From positions 5,704,001 to 5,768,000 of the forward strand of contig JAJGBQ010000001.1 in assembly GCA_022457065.1 (NCBI GenBank): DNA of 64,000 nucleotides, in the 5' to 3' direction. The notes under the pieces are model-generated. The model saw nothing but the letters and a program-made list of their open reading frames with translations. It was not told where the DNA came from and searched no databases. Below are positions 36,120 to 46,454 of the stretch, piece after piece. The position numbers and the translations under genes are program-made. The DNA comes from Curvularia sp. ZM96 (lineage: Eukaryota; Ascomycota; Dothideomycetes; Pleosporales; Pleosporaceae). Numbering within the stretch: the first letter of the stretch is position 1; the number at the start of each line of letters is the position of its first letter.

Positions 36120-39100
36120 ATGAAGAGATCATTGTCTCCAGATAGCACCAGAGAAGCATCAAAGCGGCAAGCGGGAGCTCCAATCTTTCACTCAGGTAAC
36201 AGGCTATAACATGATCGGAGGCTATAGATTGACAATAGCTCTAGATGGAACCGAACGCAAATCTTGTGCTACTCCTAGCATAGTTGTTCATAACGCCGAT
36301 GAGACAAGTTCACTCAACACCCAAAAATCTCCAAGTACGAGCTCTACGAATCGCTCCGGGGAACTCCACAGTGCGGAGGAAATTTGTTACGGCTCGGTAA
36401 TGATCTCAGCCAGAGCTGACCAGTGATGTATCAGTCACTAACCGCCCTAGCTACTTGAACTGGCTCTTCAAGTCAGAGCAGACCCGCTTACATACAGCGA
36501 ACACGCGGTCCAGAATCTCGGAAGCGATTATGTTCATCTCAAAACTGACTTTGCTGGCGGCTACTGTTGGATGAGTCTACACGATGCTGTCCATTTTGGG
36601 TGTTTGAACCACAAAACTTCACAAGCGCTGAGACGCCTAAAATCTCTTCCGAACATTGAGTTTGAAGGTGTTGTCTCATGGGCTAGCTTAGAGAAGGCTA
36701 GAGCTTCGTGGAGGCAATCGGGAAGCTCTGCGAACATGCTTATGGATATGAACATGTACGGTCCAAGCACTCCCGAAGTTGCCAAATCGGTTGGCAGAAT
36801 CCTCAGCAACGCAAGACTATTTCTGCAACCTCCAAGCTCTGTCACGAGACTGGTCACTTATGACAATCCTCAGTATCTCAAACTGCCTGATGTCTCGCAT
36901 TTGCAGATTACCCACACACCAAGCCCAAATTTAGCTGCACAGATCTCAAATAGTGAAAAAGAAATCTCGCAGTTAGATTTCGAATCGATACTGGATAACA
37001 TCCCACAGTCGAAGGTTTTAAGAGAAGTGTCTACAAGTTGGAAAATACGGACAGCTTTGAAAAGGTATGTTCTCGTCATAGTCGAATTTCACTTGCTAAT
37101 TCTGAAAAGTTACCAGCGAGAAGCCGTTGACTTTCTCGTTAGAAGAGAGACGGGCGATCTACCTCCCTCGTTAAGTCTTTGGAACCCCTGCTCTCTTCCT
37201 GGAGGTGTATTTTGGTAAGTCTGGCTTGCTGGATTTGCCGATTTTCGACTGAAATTCCAGTTACAAACACGTAATCACGGGCGGAAAAAGTAGCGACATG
37301 GAGGACGCCTTAGGAGGCATTTTTGCTGATGAGATGGGTCTTGGAAAGACACTCACAATGTTGGCCGTTATCGTGGGGTCTCTTGAGCGAGCACTGAGTT
37401 ATGCCGTAAGGCTTACAACAGGCTCAACAAACTCTTGGAAAGACATCCCCCCTTGCAAGACCACTCTCGTCATTGTGCCCTCTTCCTGTGAGTAGCACAT
37501 AAATATTACACTAATTCTGAGCTGATACGGCTAGTGTTACTGGAAAGCTGGGAGGAGGAGATTGCGAAGTCAGTCTAAAACCATATCATTGGTATGTTTT
37601 CTGATATTTCTTTAGGCACGTGGAGCCTGGAACACTCAAGGTCCATCGCTATCATGGCTTGGGAAAACGCGTCAATTTATCCGTTCTGCTCCAAGCGGAT
37701 ATAGTCCTCACCACATATGCGACTGTCGCTGCAGACTTTTGTCGTGGAAAAAGTACGTTGAATCGAATCGCGTGGTATCGTCTAGTTCTGGACGAAGGTA
37801 ATTCTGCCTTCTCTTTTACAACCCTTGTGGTAAACGCTTATGAAGTTAGCCCACTACATCCGCAGTCATTCACGAAAACAGTTTCGAGCCATTCAGACCA
37901 TACCTGCACATATTCGCTGGTGTTTAACGGGCACTCCAATTCAAAACTCTTTGGAAGACCTAGGTGCGCTTGTGAAGTTTTTACAGATACCGGCACTCGA
38001 CGACTTGACATCGTTTCGCAGGCACATCAGCACGCCAATCATGAGAAATACCAACAACCGTTTTGCCAATCTGACCAGGCTTTTGGAAGCGGTATGTTTG
38101 CGCCGTACCAAGGCGATATTGAAACAGCCTCAGCCGATCGTCAAAACTGAGCTTCTCGAATTTTCTGCAGCAGAACATGTGCAGTATCTCGATTATGCGG
38201 AAGCCTGCAAGCATGCTATCGACTTGGCTGTTTCAGGGCGTAGCTTCAAAAAGGCCAATCAACAAGTCATCCAGGCTCTTTTGGGTTTGAGGTTATTTTG
38301 TAATGATGGAGAAATCTCACTCGCCAAAAGAAAAACAGCACACAGCTTTCCAGGATCGCCGGAAGAGATTTTGAGTCTCCTACAGACTTCCTCCGAGGCT
38401 GTGTGTACCCGTTGTGGTTGCGAAATCACCGCGATGTATCAAGGCGATGACAAGAGCTCAGGTATACTGACTATTTGTCATCATCTCCTATGCGGGGAGT
38501 GTCTCCCTGACTTTGAAGCGGATCTTGATGACAACTGCGAAGATGGACGCAGCCGCTGTCCGTTCTGTGGACTGAGAGGAGAGAGGTCCTCCTTTATCGT
38601 CATTCCTTCGTCGATTGCAGACGGTTGTGCAAACATCCAGAATATAACGTGGCCTACAAAGCTGTGCGCCGTTCTTGGGAATGTTCAGGAACATGAATTG
38701 AGCGATAAGTGGTAAGTTTCGCGACCATTCCACTTGCCACCAACCCGCTGCACTTCACGATAGTGGACTCACCTCATAGCCAGTATTATCTTCTCCGCCT
38801 GGAAGACCACGCTGGATATTATGGCCAGTATATTTGATCAAAGTTCCGTGCCGTATTTTCGCATACACGGTAGTATACCAGCGAGCAAGAGGAGCACGAT
38901 TCTCGAAGACTTTGAAAAATCCACAACTGTTAGGGTTTTATTGGTCACGCTAGGCACTGGAGCGGTTGGGTATGTCTTACTCATTATGTTAACCAGTTTG
39001 ACTGAGGGTGGTGCAGGTTGAACAAAATGAAGGCTGCCAATATTGTTCATATTATCGAACCTCAATGGAACCCATCAGTTGAGAACCAGGCGATTGGGCG

Positions 39101-39437
39101 CATTATACGGCTTGGACAAGAGAAAAAAGTCAAAATTATCCGATATATCATGAAGGGGAGCGTCGAGGAAGTACGTTGTTATCGTAAGCTATTTGAAGGA
39201 TACCACTTAACGTTCATTAGGCCGTACAATCTCGCCAGTTGCGCAAACTCCAGCTTGCACGCGGAGGATTTGGGCTCTCCAAAGACGACCATAGCGAACA
39301 GCGAATCAATGAGATCATGGTATGCTACGAAGCTCATCTCCTCTACTATATGCTAACGGGTATATTAGAGTTTGATCTGCCCATCCGCCTTACAAAACAA
39401 GTGCGTCAATTTGCCATCCTTGGCTCTTAGAGAATAG
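36120..39437 (+). CDS. SNF2-family helicase with internal RING finger (HLTF/Rad5-like)
   Basis: A 921-residue protein in twelve exons: 36120-36195, 36239-36396, 36451-37064, 37110-37214, 37261-37487, 37535-37568, 37616-37797, 37850-38711, 38784-38969, 39017-39170, 39221-39319, 39369-39437. All introns are GT-AG and in phase. Helicase motif I DEMGLGKT is at 341-348. The DEAH box (VLDEAHYIRS) is created across an exon junction near 465. A C3HC4-like RING lies at about 650-704 (CTRCGCEI, CHHLLCGEC, CPFCG), and the C-terminal helicase domain has QAIGRIIRLGQ at about 838-848. The order SNF2-N, RING, helicase-C is that of HLTF/Rad5/SHPRH translocases, which act in DNA-damage tolerance or chromatin. 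No HIRAN domain is seen. The final exon is less certain; without the last intron the stop is at 39,430. Confidence 0.88.
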
Positions 39438-40062
39438 TTTAAGCCCGTTCTAGCTCTCTTTCATCAATGGCGAGAGATCTCTTTCTTCAATAGTTATAAT
39501 CACCCACAGCATTCGCGTTTGTGCAACGAGCATCAGTCAGTCTTTAGGCACTGAAAAAGACTCTTGGCAAGACTAGATGAAAGTGGGACTAGCGCCAAAT
39601 CGTCTGTCTATCTCAGCTCTCCTCTCTTTGCATCGCCGCAATTTCCACCGGTGAACTTTGGCCCCCAGGCTAAGCGACCCAATCACAAGCCATGGTCAGT
39701 AAAATGCACGGACCTTCTATGCTGGGCTGCTGCAATGTGAAGAGCAGGCCCTTGACGAAGGTCCTCACCGGCCTTTTTCATCATTGTCCTAATTCAGTAA
39801 AGTGCGGACCTCAGCCTGACATGCAAGGCAGCAAAGACAAGTGTTGATCAGATCACGTGAACATGGTCTCTAGAAGAAATAACGCTCTAGCTATAGCCTA
39901 TCAAACCACAGCATTTATTTCAATTGAACAATCTTTTGACCTTATAGAATATTACGAAATAGCGATATATAAGAACCAGTGACTCTAACCGGAGTAGCAA
40001 AGCTCACGTGACTTACACGCAACAAGCCAAGCAAGTCCCAAAAGTAAACACACGATGCTCCT
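39438..40062. other. Intergenic region between convergent genes
   Basis: Downstream of the helicase and of the CmcJ-like gene. AT-rich in its second half. No gene was seen. Confidence 0.45.
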
Positions 40063-41037
40063 CTATTCCCAAAACGCCACAACCCTCACCTCGATACTCT
40101 CCCTCGGATCCTCCCCCTCACTCCCAGGCAGCCTAAACGCCGTATGCGGACACCTCCACCCAGGCGTCTCCTTCTTTGTATCAAACCCCTTGAAAACAAC
40201 CATTTCCCACGGCTGCATGTCACTCATATACCACCACTCGTGCACCTGCTTGTCCTTCTCCCCATGACTCATGACGTAATTCTCGCTCTTGTTTCCCGTG
40301 CGACCAAATTCCCTTTCGCGGATCTGGTAGTCACTGTCTGGCACGCTAGCGGCATCGCAGACGGCGAGCGGGTCCTTTCGCACGGTCTTTAGGGGACGCC
40401 AGGCGCCGAGAAAGGCAAAGCGTTGGCTGTGTGGGAAGAGGGAAGAGATGTGCGGTGGTAGGTCGAGTTCGAGTTGCGTGCCGGCGATGGCGGAGGGCGA
40501 ACCTGCGTAGTCGACGTGAGGATGGCCGGAGGGTACGTCTTGCCAGCGTCCCTGAGCGTCGACGAGGCCTTTTTCGCTGGGCGATGAGTGTGCGCGGATC
40601 ACATGGTTGAAGACGTAGGCGGTGGTCGCGCCGGTTCTGTTGGGTTGTGTATGTTAATAGACAATATTTGTTTTTTTGTAGCTTTGCTATGGGTTACTTC
40701 TACCTGTGTAGGTTATATTAAAAAAGGGGGTATACAATTTCTTTACTAGTTCTTCCACTTCAGGGTAGTATTCGCGCTTTACTTCGTCGTCGATACTTTC
40801 GCGGGTTACTCTATCTTTCCATGGTAGCGTGACAAATGTAAATCCATTGGTATCGAGATCAAAGGTCCTTCCGCTCGTTCGCACATCTCGAATAAGCATG
40901 GATCGAGTATGTTCGTTGTGGTCATCTAGGAACGGTGTTTTCCAGGCTGACTTGGGAATCGGAATACCCGTTGCAGGGAAGTAGTTGATGTGAGCAACAA
41001 CATCGCCGCTATGCAAGTCTTGCTGTGTTTCCTTCAT
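40063..41037 (-). CDS. CmcJ/AsaB/NvfI-like hydroxylase or desaturase
   Basis: A 291-residue protein in two exons on the minus strand (40736-41037, 40063-40636). The 99-base intron opens GTATAC and joins VKKL to TGATTAYVFNH, restoring the family core. The start MKETQQDLHSGDVVAHINYF matches the usual family beginning, so I prefer it over an upstream frame. Family marks are HVDYAG (a likely metal-binding H-x-D), GAWRPLKTV, the central WWYMSDM and a C-terminal HTAF with ESIEVR. Relatives in fungi include AsaB, NvfI and so-called GA4 desaturase-like proteins, often iron/2-oxoglutarate dependent and linked to secondary metabolism. No biosynthetic core enzyme is adjacent, so the substrate is unknown. 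It lies just downstream of argininosuccinate lyase on the same strand. Confidence 0.82.
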
Positions 41038-41291
41038 ATTTGGAAGGCACTTAACTCCAAAGGCGCGAATCAATGTTATTGAGCAGCTAAGGAGTGGGAA
41101 TTTCTTCAATTGAAATACGATCATCATGTTCGCGGACCCGCGGGCAATGAAGTGGGGTAGACGCATGTGCAAGGTAGTACTGAACATTGAGTCGTGCGAT
41201 TGATTACCATTTCTCATATCTCATTGCCGGTGACGCCACAGTTGGCGCAACCTTTTGTCTAACCTATTTTCCTACACTGATATACTCTCCT

Positions 41292-42767
41292 CTAGAGAAG
41301 CTGCTTCATAATGTCTATCTGCTCCATGACAGCACTCTTGCTTGTACCGCCGGTAGCATTCTTCAACTCGACTGCGCGTTCGTAGTCCAAGCACTCTACG
41401 ACATCATCACCGAGCCTGGAATCAATGCCCTTTAGTTGCTCCAAACTTAGCTTATCCATGGGTACGTTCTCCTTCTCCGCGAGAGCTACGACGCGACCGG
41501 AGATGTGGTGGCCCTCACGGAATGGCACGCCCTTCCTGACAAGGTAGTCTGCGAACTCTGTTGCCAACATTTCAGGGGCCAGTGCAGCATGCATTTTATC
41601 GGCATTGATGGTAAGAGTTGACAGAACACCAGTAGCAATCTGGATGGAGTCACTGACAGTCTTGATGTGGTCGATAAGAGGCTCGACGGATTCTTGGAGA
41701 TCCTTGTTGTAGGTTGTGGGAAGACCCTTGATCGTAACATACAGACCTGCCATGTGCCCGAATGCACGACCGCTTTTACCACGGATCAACTCGAGCGAGT
41801 CTGCATTCTTCTTCTGGGGCATCAAGGAGCTTCCGGTCGAGTACGCGTCAGCTAGGTGTACGAAGCCAAACTCCAGACTCGAGTAGATGATGAGATCTTC
41901 CGCCCAACGAGACATCTTGAGCATGAGGCTGGATCCCCATTGTAATGTCTCGAAGACGAAGTCACGATCTCCGACGGCATTCAGGGAGTTTGGAAGGAGG
42001 CCTTCAAACCCGAGCTCCTTGGCCATGGCATGACGGTCGATGTTGAACGGGTTGCCCGCAAGCGCGCCGCAGCCGAGCGGAGACCTGTTGACGCGCTTGA
42101 TGACTTCACGGAGGCGCTCAAGCTCAGATGCGAAAGCGGTTGCGTGTGAAAGGATCCAGTGCGACCATCGCACTGGCTGGGCTTTCTGAAGATGCGTGTA
42201 TCCGGGCATAAGGACATCAATCTCGGCCTCTGCTCGCTGGACCGATGTCTTTATCAGGAGCTTCAGGTTGTCCTCCAGTGTCCTGAGCTGTTCCCGCAGC
42301 CATAACCGCATGTCGGTTGCGACTTGCTCATTCCTGCTGCGTCCTGTGTGTAGCTTTCCACCAATTTCTTTGCCAATAATCTCACTCAGCCTCCTCTCAT
42401 TGGCGGTGTGGATATCCTCATCATTTGCCTTGACCTCAAATGTGTTGGACGCCCACTCTTGCTTGATCTGTGCCATTCCTTTTTCAATGGCAGCGAATTC
42501 ATCGTCGGTGAGGATGCCATTGTTCTTGTTGGCGCGAGCAAAAGCAATGGAGCCAGCAATATCCTCGGCGTAGAACAGACGGTCGTAGGGCAGCGAGGCG
42601 TTGTACTGCTCCATGACGGGGTCAAGGCCCTCTATACATGTCTTAGTACCATCCTATCACGCCAAACAAGTCGCGCTCTTAACAGATCAACTGAGGCACT
42701 GCAGACACTTACCTGTGAAACGACCACCCCAGAGCATGTTCTCGGCTACCTTCTTTTCTGAAGCCAT
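41292..42767 (-). CDS. Argininosuccinate lyase
   Basis: A 464-residue enzyme in two exons on the minus strand (42713-42767, 41292-42631), with an 81-base intron (GTAAGT to TAG) joining GRFT to EGLDPVMEQY. It cleaves argininosuccinate to arginine and fumarate, the last step of arginine synthesis. The fumarase/ASL superfamily signature GSSLMPQKKNAD is intact, and KLHTGRSRNEQVATD, GYTHLQKAQPVRWSHW and NRSPLGCGALAG are all present. The length is normal (about 460). No mitochondrial presequence is evident, so it is probably cytosolic. The yeast counterpart is ARG4 and the usual fungal annotation is argH-like; I leave the symbol empty because fungal naming varies. Confidence 0.97.
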
Positions 42768-43547
42768 CTTGTGTACGAGTGAATTGAAAGTGTGTTGAAG
42801 TGTGTTGTGACTGTTTTGATAGAAAAAAGATATGACGCTCCTGCATCGGCGGCAGGGGTGTGCGATAAGCGCTAGTGGCTGCGGGGAACTCTGCCCCACG
42901 CCCGCAGTGTGACTGTACAGTTAGCGCAGGAATTCATGAGTAACGATCGCTCAAAGGACAGTATCTTGCTTATGGCCTGTCAATCCATGTGAAGCACACG
43001 AAACAACAGAAGTTCAATAACGTCCGTCGCTGGGTAGCGGGACACGCTGCGTGACGGGACGCCGCAGACAATTCAATCAGCCGCACCTGCCCCAAACGAA
43101 GCTTCAAAACCAAGAAATGCTAGGCACAGCAGAATCAGTTCACAACACTCTTCTGTCTCGCTTTCAAGTCCGATTCTTCGGTACGACTTAGTGTTCTTAT
43201 TTCCTGTATGTTTCGTTAACGCTCTCATAGAAAGAGGTTTCCTACACCCTCGCCGCATCCCATCTCGGGTCTCAGAGGGAGTGCAAGCCCTAGGGTGTCC
43301 TGCTGTACGCGTCTATGGTGGCTCATTTGCCGCTAGCTCCTATTAGAGAGACCCTGCGGTTAGTGCCAATGCGGCGACTTAGCTCAGCCTCACCACCTTA
43401 GGGGTCGCTTGTGCTGATGAGATTCAGCGCCGTCCCCTTTCTTGAATATCTTCCATACTATCCATTCCGATTAACCCTCATTTTCCCGCAGCTCCGCAAA
43501 GACTCTCCAGCGACGACTTCTAGTCGCAACGTTAACCTTCATCTTTG
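42768..43547. other. Divergent intergenic region holding one direct-repeat copy
   Basis: Lies between argininosuccinate lyase and the membrane-protein gene. It holds the first copy of a 51-base repeat at 43,020. No gene was seen. Confidence 0.45.
43020..43070 (+). repeat. 51-bp direct repeat, copy 1
   Basis: It matches copy 2 at 44604-44654 in the same orientation at 46 of 51 positions by eye. Three of the five differences are transitions and two are C/G changes. In copy 2 the core GTGGCG-GGA-CGCCAC is a perfect hairpin; here it is degraded. It may be the end of a transposable element. Confidence 0.75.
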
Positions 43548-44594
43548 ATGGAACCTATAACAGGGTTCAGACCGGAACAAAACGATAGTCGAGGAACCGT
43601 TGACATTATTTGGGCCTGCCTTGTCACCACATTCTTGTGTACATATACTGTTCTCCATCTCGATGTCCAAACGCGACCTTCGACAAAGTGGACTTCAGCC
43701 AGACGCAAGCTCAGATGGATCATGATCGGCATCTTTGCTCCGGAGGTCATTACATCCATTGCATGCTCACAGTGGTTGTTTGCCCGAGCTCTAGTCAAAC
43801 ACATGAGAGAGAATGGTTGGATCAATGCAACCATGATCGAAGCGCACTTTTTGTCAATGAGGGGTGTCGCAGTCAGGAATAAGGTCGAGGACAGGATACG
43901 AATTGGACAGACCCATCTGGATCCTTCGGACGTTGTCGGTAGCTTAGAATTCCGGGCAGCGTTCCCCTCAAAGGCAACAATCCAGGACAAAAGCAAGACC
44001 GACTTTATTGGAAAGCTCTTAACTTGTACACAAATCCTCTGGCTGCTTATCCAGGTCCTAGGGCGTAAGCTTCAGGGGCACTCTGTTTCACTCTTAGAGG
44101 TTACCACTATCTCATACATTGTACTTGCCATGGCCACGTTCACTTTTTGGTGGCAAAAGCCTAAAGATATCGAGGAGCCATGTTTTGTCGACGTGGAGCT
44201 CGATGTGCATGAAGAGCCGGAGAGGGTATTATCCTGGTGGCGAGACTTCGGCAGGCCGAGGGGCACATCGATGTTCGCCGCATACATTAGCTCCGCCTGC
44301 TTCTCAGCTATCCATTGCGCTGCTTGGAACTACCAATTTCCCACTACGACTGAGGAATGGCTCTGGAGAGGATCTTCAATTGCCTGTTTTGTGGCACCAG
44401 TTGCTTTCATTACCATGGCTACTGTCGTGCCGGGGGATTTAATCTTTAATTCACTAAGGGCGAAGATCATCCTCGGGTCCTATGTCGTGGCCCGGATGTT
44501 TCTACTGGTAGATAGTTTTGCTGTCTTTCGTGCGGCTCCGACAAGCATCTATAACACCGTCCGGTGGGCTCAATACGTTGCACATTGGGGATAA
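43548..44594 (+). CDS. Fungal integral membrane protein of unknown function
   Basis: A 348-residue single-exon protein. The first ATG of the frame is 43,548; an upstream TTG is unlikely to be the start. It starts MEPITGFRPEQNDSRGTVDIIW, then hydrophobic spans at about 20-40, 60-75, 165-185, 195-210, 250-270 and 280-300 alternate with charged loops. A family-like motif WIMIGIFAPEVITSIACSQW follows the first span, and WKFxG-type features are absent. Large families of such multi-span proteins occur in Pezizomycotina without known function. It is flanked by the two copies of a 51-base direct repeat, so the gene lies inside a possible mobile or repeat-bounded segment of about 1.6 kb. Confidence 0.75.
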   Translation: MEPITGFRPEQNDSRGTVDIIWACLVTTFLCTYTVLHLDVQTRPSTKWTSARRKLRWIMIGIFAPEVITSIACSQWLFARALVKHMRENGWINATMIEAHFLSMRGVAVRNKVEDRIRIGQTHLDPSDVVGSLEFRAAFPSKATIQDKSKTDFIGKLLTCTQILWLLIQVLGRKLQGHSVSLLEVTTISYIVLAMATFTFWWQKPKDIEEPCFVDVELDVHEEPERVLSWWRDFGRPRGTSMFAAYISSACFSAIHCAAWNYQFPTTTEEWLWRGSSIACFVAPVAFITMATVVPGDLIFNSLRAKIILGSYVVARMFLLVDSFAVFRAAPTSIYNTVRWAQYVAHWG

Positions 44595-45271
44595 AATCAA
44601 CCAACGTCCGTCCCTGGGTAGCGGGACACCCTGTGTGGCGGGACGCCACAGACAGTCCCCAACACAACAAACGCAATAATAGGTTAGAAGAATAGATATT
44701 CTTAGAATAATAGCCTTGAGCTACATAGTCTATTCTCTCTTAGTATCTTTTAGAAATAGATTCTGCTTACCGCGCAATACGATAATTTGGCATAAGCGTT
44801 GTACCTTACCATGTGTGGGTACTGCCAGATCTCTGCTCTAACACACCCTACCAAGCGCTCACGAACATCGAGGGCCTAAGCTCCTTATCATCCCTAAAGA
44901 TTAAACTGAAGCGCCTCTCCACCACCATGATGATTGCAGTGCTCATGCAAGGAGCCATTCGCTGTATGACCGTACCACAGCTGTATCCCTAAGACATGCA
45001 AGACCCTTTCCACCTTTGTACGCGCTTGCAACGATAGCGATCTTCCAGTAATACTTACTCCGCTTGCTCAAGCCTAGATGCGGATCTTATTATTCTGTAT
45101 CATGTGTGTGTATATCGGTTGCGACGTGCTTAGGAAGAACGAGGTCGAATCTCCTTAAGACTACTAGTGGGGTACAAACTATCACAGTCCTTTACAGTTG
45201 CATAATTCAGCACCAGCTTTCGCAAAACAAACAATTCCGATTTGACTCTATAGCCCCATATTTTTTTTCCT
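44595..45271. other. AT-rich, possibly degenerate repeat DNA
   Basis: The DNA after the second repeat copy is AT-rich with runs such as TAGAATAG and many stop codons in all frames. It may be a decayed (RIP-type) repeat. No gene was seen. Confidence 0.35.
44604..44654 (+). repeat. 51-bp direct repeat, copy 2
   Basis: Same orientation as copy 1. It begins only nine bases after the stop codon of the membrane-protein gene. It contains two similar sub-units, one starting GTAGCGGGAC and the next GTGGCGGGAC, the second forming a perfect six-base-stem hairpin. Confidence 0.75.
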
Positions 45272-45862
45272 CTAGTAAATTTGCTGCTCCTGAGTCCCAT
45301 TACCGAACCCTAAGCGTTTCAATCCGGCTTGCGCTAGCTTTGCAAAGAAGCCTGTAATCTGTTTGCGTGTCTCAGTAGCACATCCCTCATCTTCGATCAC
45401 TTTGTCTGCTGGCTCAAAGTCTCCGGTGTTCTCATTATACCTAGCGGGGCGAAGGGTACTATAGCTAGTACGCTTTGTTGGCAAGGACGTAGAGTCATCC
45501 TCCTTGAAATCTACAGTCTCCGCGATTGCATCCAAAGAGATGATGTGGGTAGGCCGCATACGCTCGGGTATGGGATGCACCAATAGTGCATGGCAGGATC
45601 GGACGAACAGCGGTTCTTCTGACATCTTTTCCAGTGTCAGAGTTTGAAAGGTTTGCTTTGTTCTCGACTGGAAGCTTTTCAGCGCGTTTTAGTATTGTAT
45701 TCCAAATACCATGGTGTGAATACACAACCAGGCTGATTTCACAATGCTCTCAACAATGCGGTAGGGTCCATACAAGTAAAACCCATGATGTGTGTTATTC
45801 AGAGACTCATACCACGAGGATGATCGACTAATCTTTTCTGGTATTGAAATGTCATTATTCAT
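45272..45862 (-). CDS. Hypothetical two-exon protein (weak)
   Basis: A possible 168-residue protein on the minus strand with exons 45710-45862 and 45272-45625. The 84-base intron opens GTATTT, has ctgac as a branch site and ends AAAAG, and the junction keeps the phase. The second part (KVIEDEGCATETRKQITGFFAKLAQAG) looks like real protein; the first (HHGFYLYGPYRIVESIVKS) is less clear. The ends of the model are uncertain, and the neighbourhood is repeat-like, so it could be a decayed gene. No function is assigned. Confidence 0.35.
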
Positions 45863-45980
45863 TGTAAGTGAGCCTGAACGCCGATAGATGCAACAACTTG
45901 GTATCTGATGCGACCAATGCCAACCCCATGCTATGCAAAATGCCCATACAACTATCTTGTAGTTATTTTCCAAAAATGCC

Positions 45981-46454
45981 TTAAGCCAGCGCGCCAATAA
46001 CACTCAGGGCCATCAAGATGGAAAGAGCCCAGCTCCCACTTCCACTAATCCTCAATGCGGCATTTGTACAAGGCGCATCATTGCCAGCTCCGTTGGCCTT
46101 TCTCGGTCCGACTGCCTTTTCAGCATTGAAGCATCCAAACATGCCTATGCCAGTGGTACCCTCTTTATCGAATGCTTGCATCTTCTCCGCCAGGCAGCTC
46201 TTGACAATATCCGGCGTCGTGGTTATGCAGTATTGAAAACAATCGTCACCGTCCTCAGAGTTGACGATTACAGGCGTTGATGAAGAGGAATCTGACGAGA
46301 GAGTACTTTCGGGGGCTGAGTATGTCGCAATGGCGTTGATGTGCCCGTTACAGCAAGCATCTAGGATGGAGCTATTTGACCCGCCAATTGGTACAGCACA
46401 AGCGGGGTGAGTGGTTGGTGGTGGTGGGATCGCAGTCACAGGCTGGCAGGACAT
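45981..46454 (-). CDS. Cys-rich protein with C-terminal hydrophobic anchor
   Basis: A 157-residue protein from MSCQPVTAIPPPPTTHPACAV. The open frame extends 91 codons upstream, but that part is irregular and I prefer the internal start. Cysteine spacing (DACCNG, CFQYC, KSCLAEK, FGCFNAEK) and a Ser/Thr-rich middle resemble a known fungal family of small Cys-rich cell-surface proteins. The last 20 residues are hydrophobic and follow a small Ser/Gly-rich site, suitable for GPI or tail anchoring. There is no obvious cleavable signal peptide at this start, which is odd for a surface protein, so an upstream spliced exon could be missing. The function is unknown. Confidence 0.6.
   Translation of the reverse strand: MSCQPVTAIPPPPTTHPACAVPIGGSNSSILDACCNGHINAIATYSAPESTLSSDSSSSTPVIVNSEDGDDCFQYCITTTPDIVKSCLAEKMQAFDKEGTTGIGMFGCFNAEKAVGPRKANGAGNDAPCTNAALRISGSGSWALSILMALSVIGALA

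Noticed and set aside
37840..39356. SNF2 locus as a pseudogene because of frame breaks
   Set aside because: Every break coincides with a short GT-AG intron, and splicing restores all helicase motifs.
43260..43450. Possible tRNA-like sequence
   Set aside because: I could not form a cloverleaf with a proper T-loop (GTTCRANYC) or acceptor stem.
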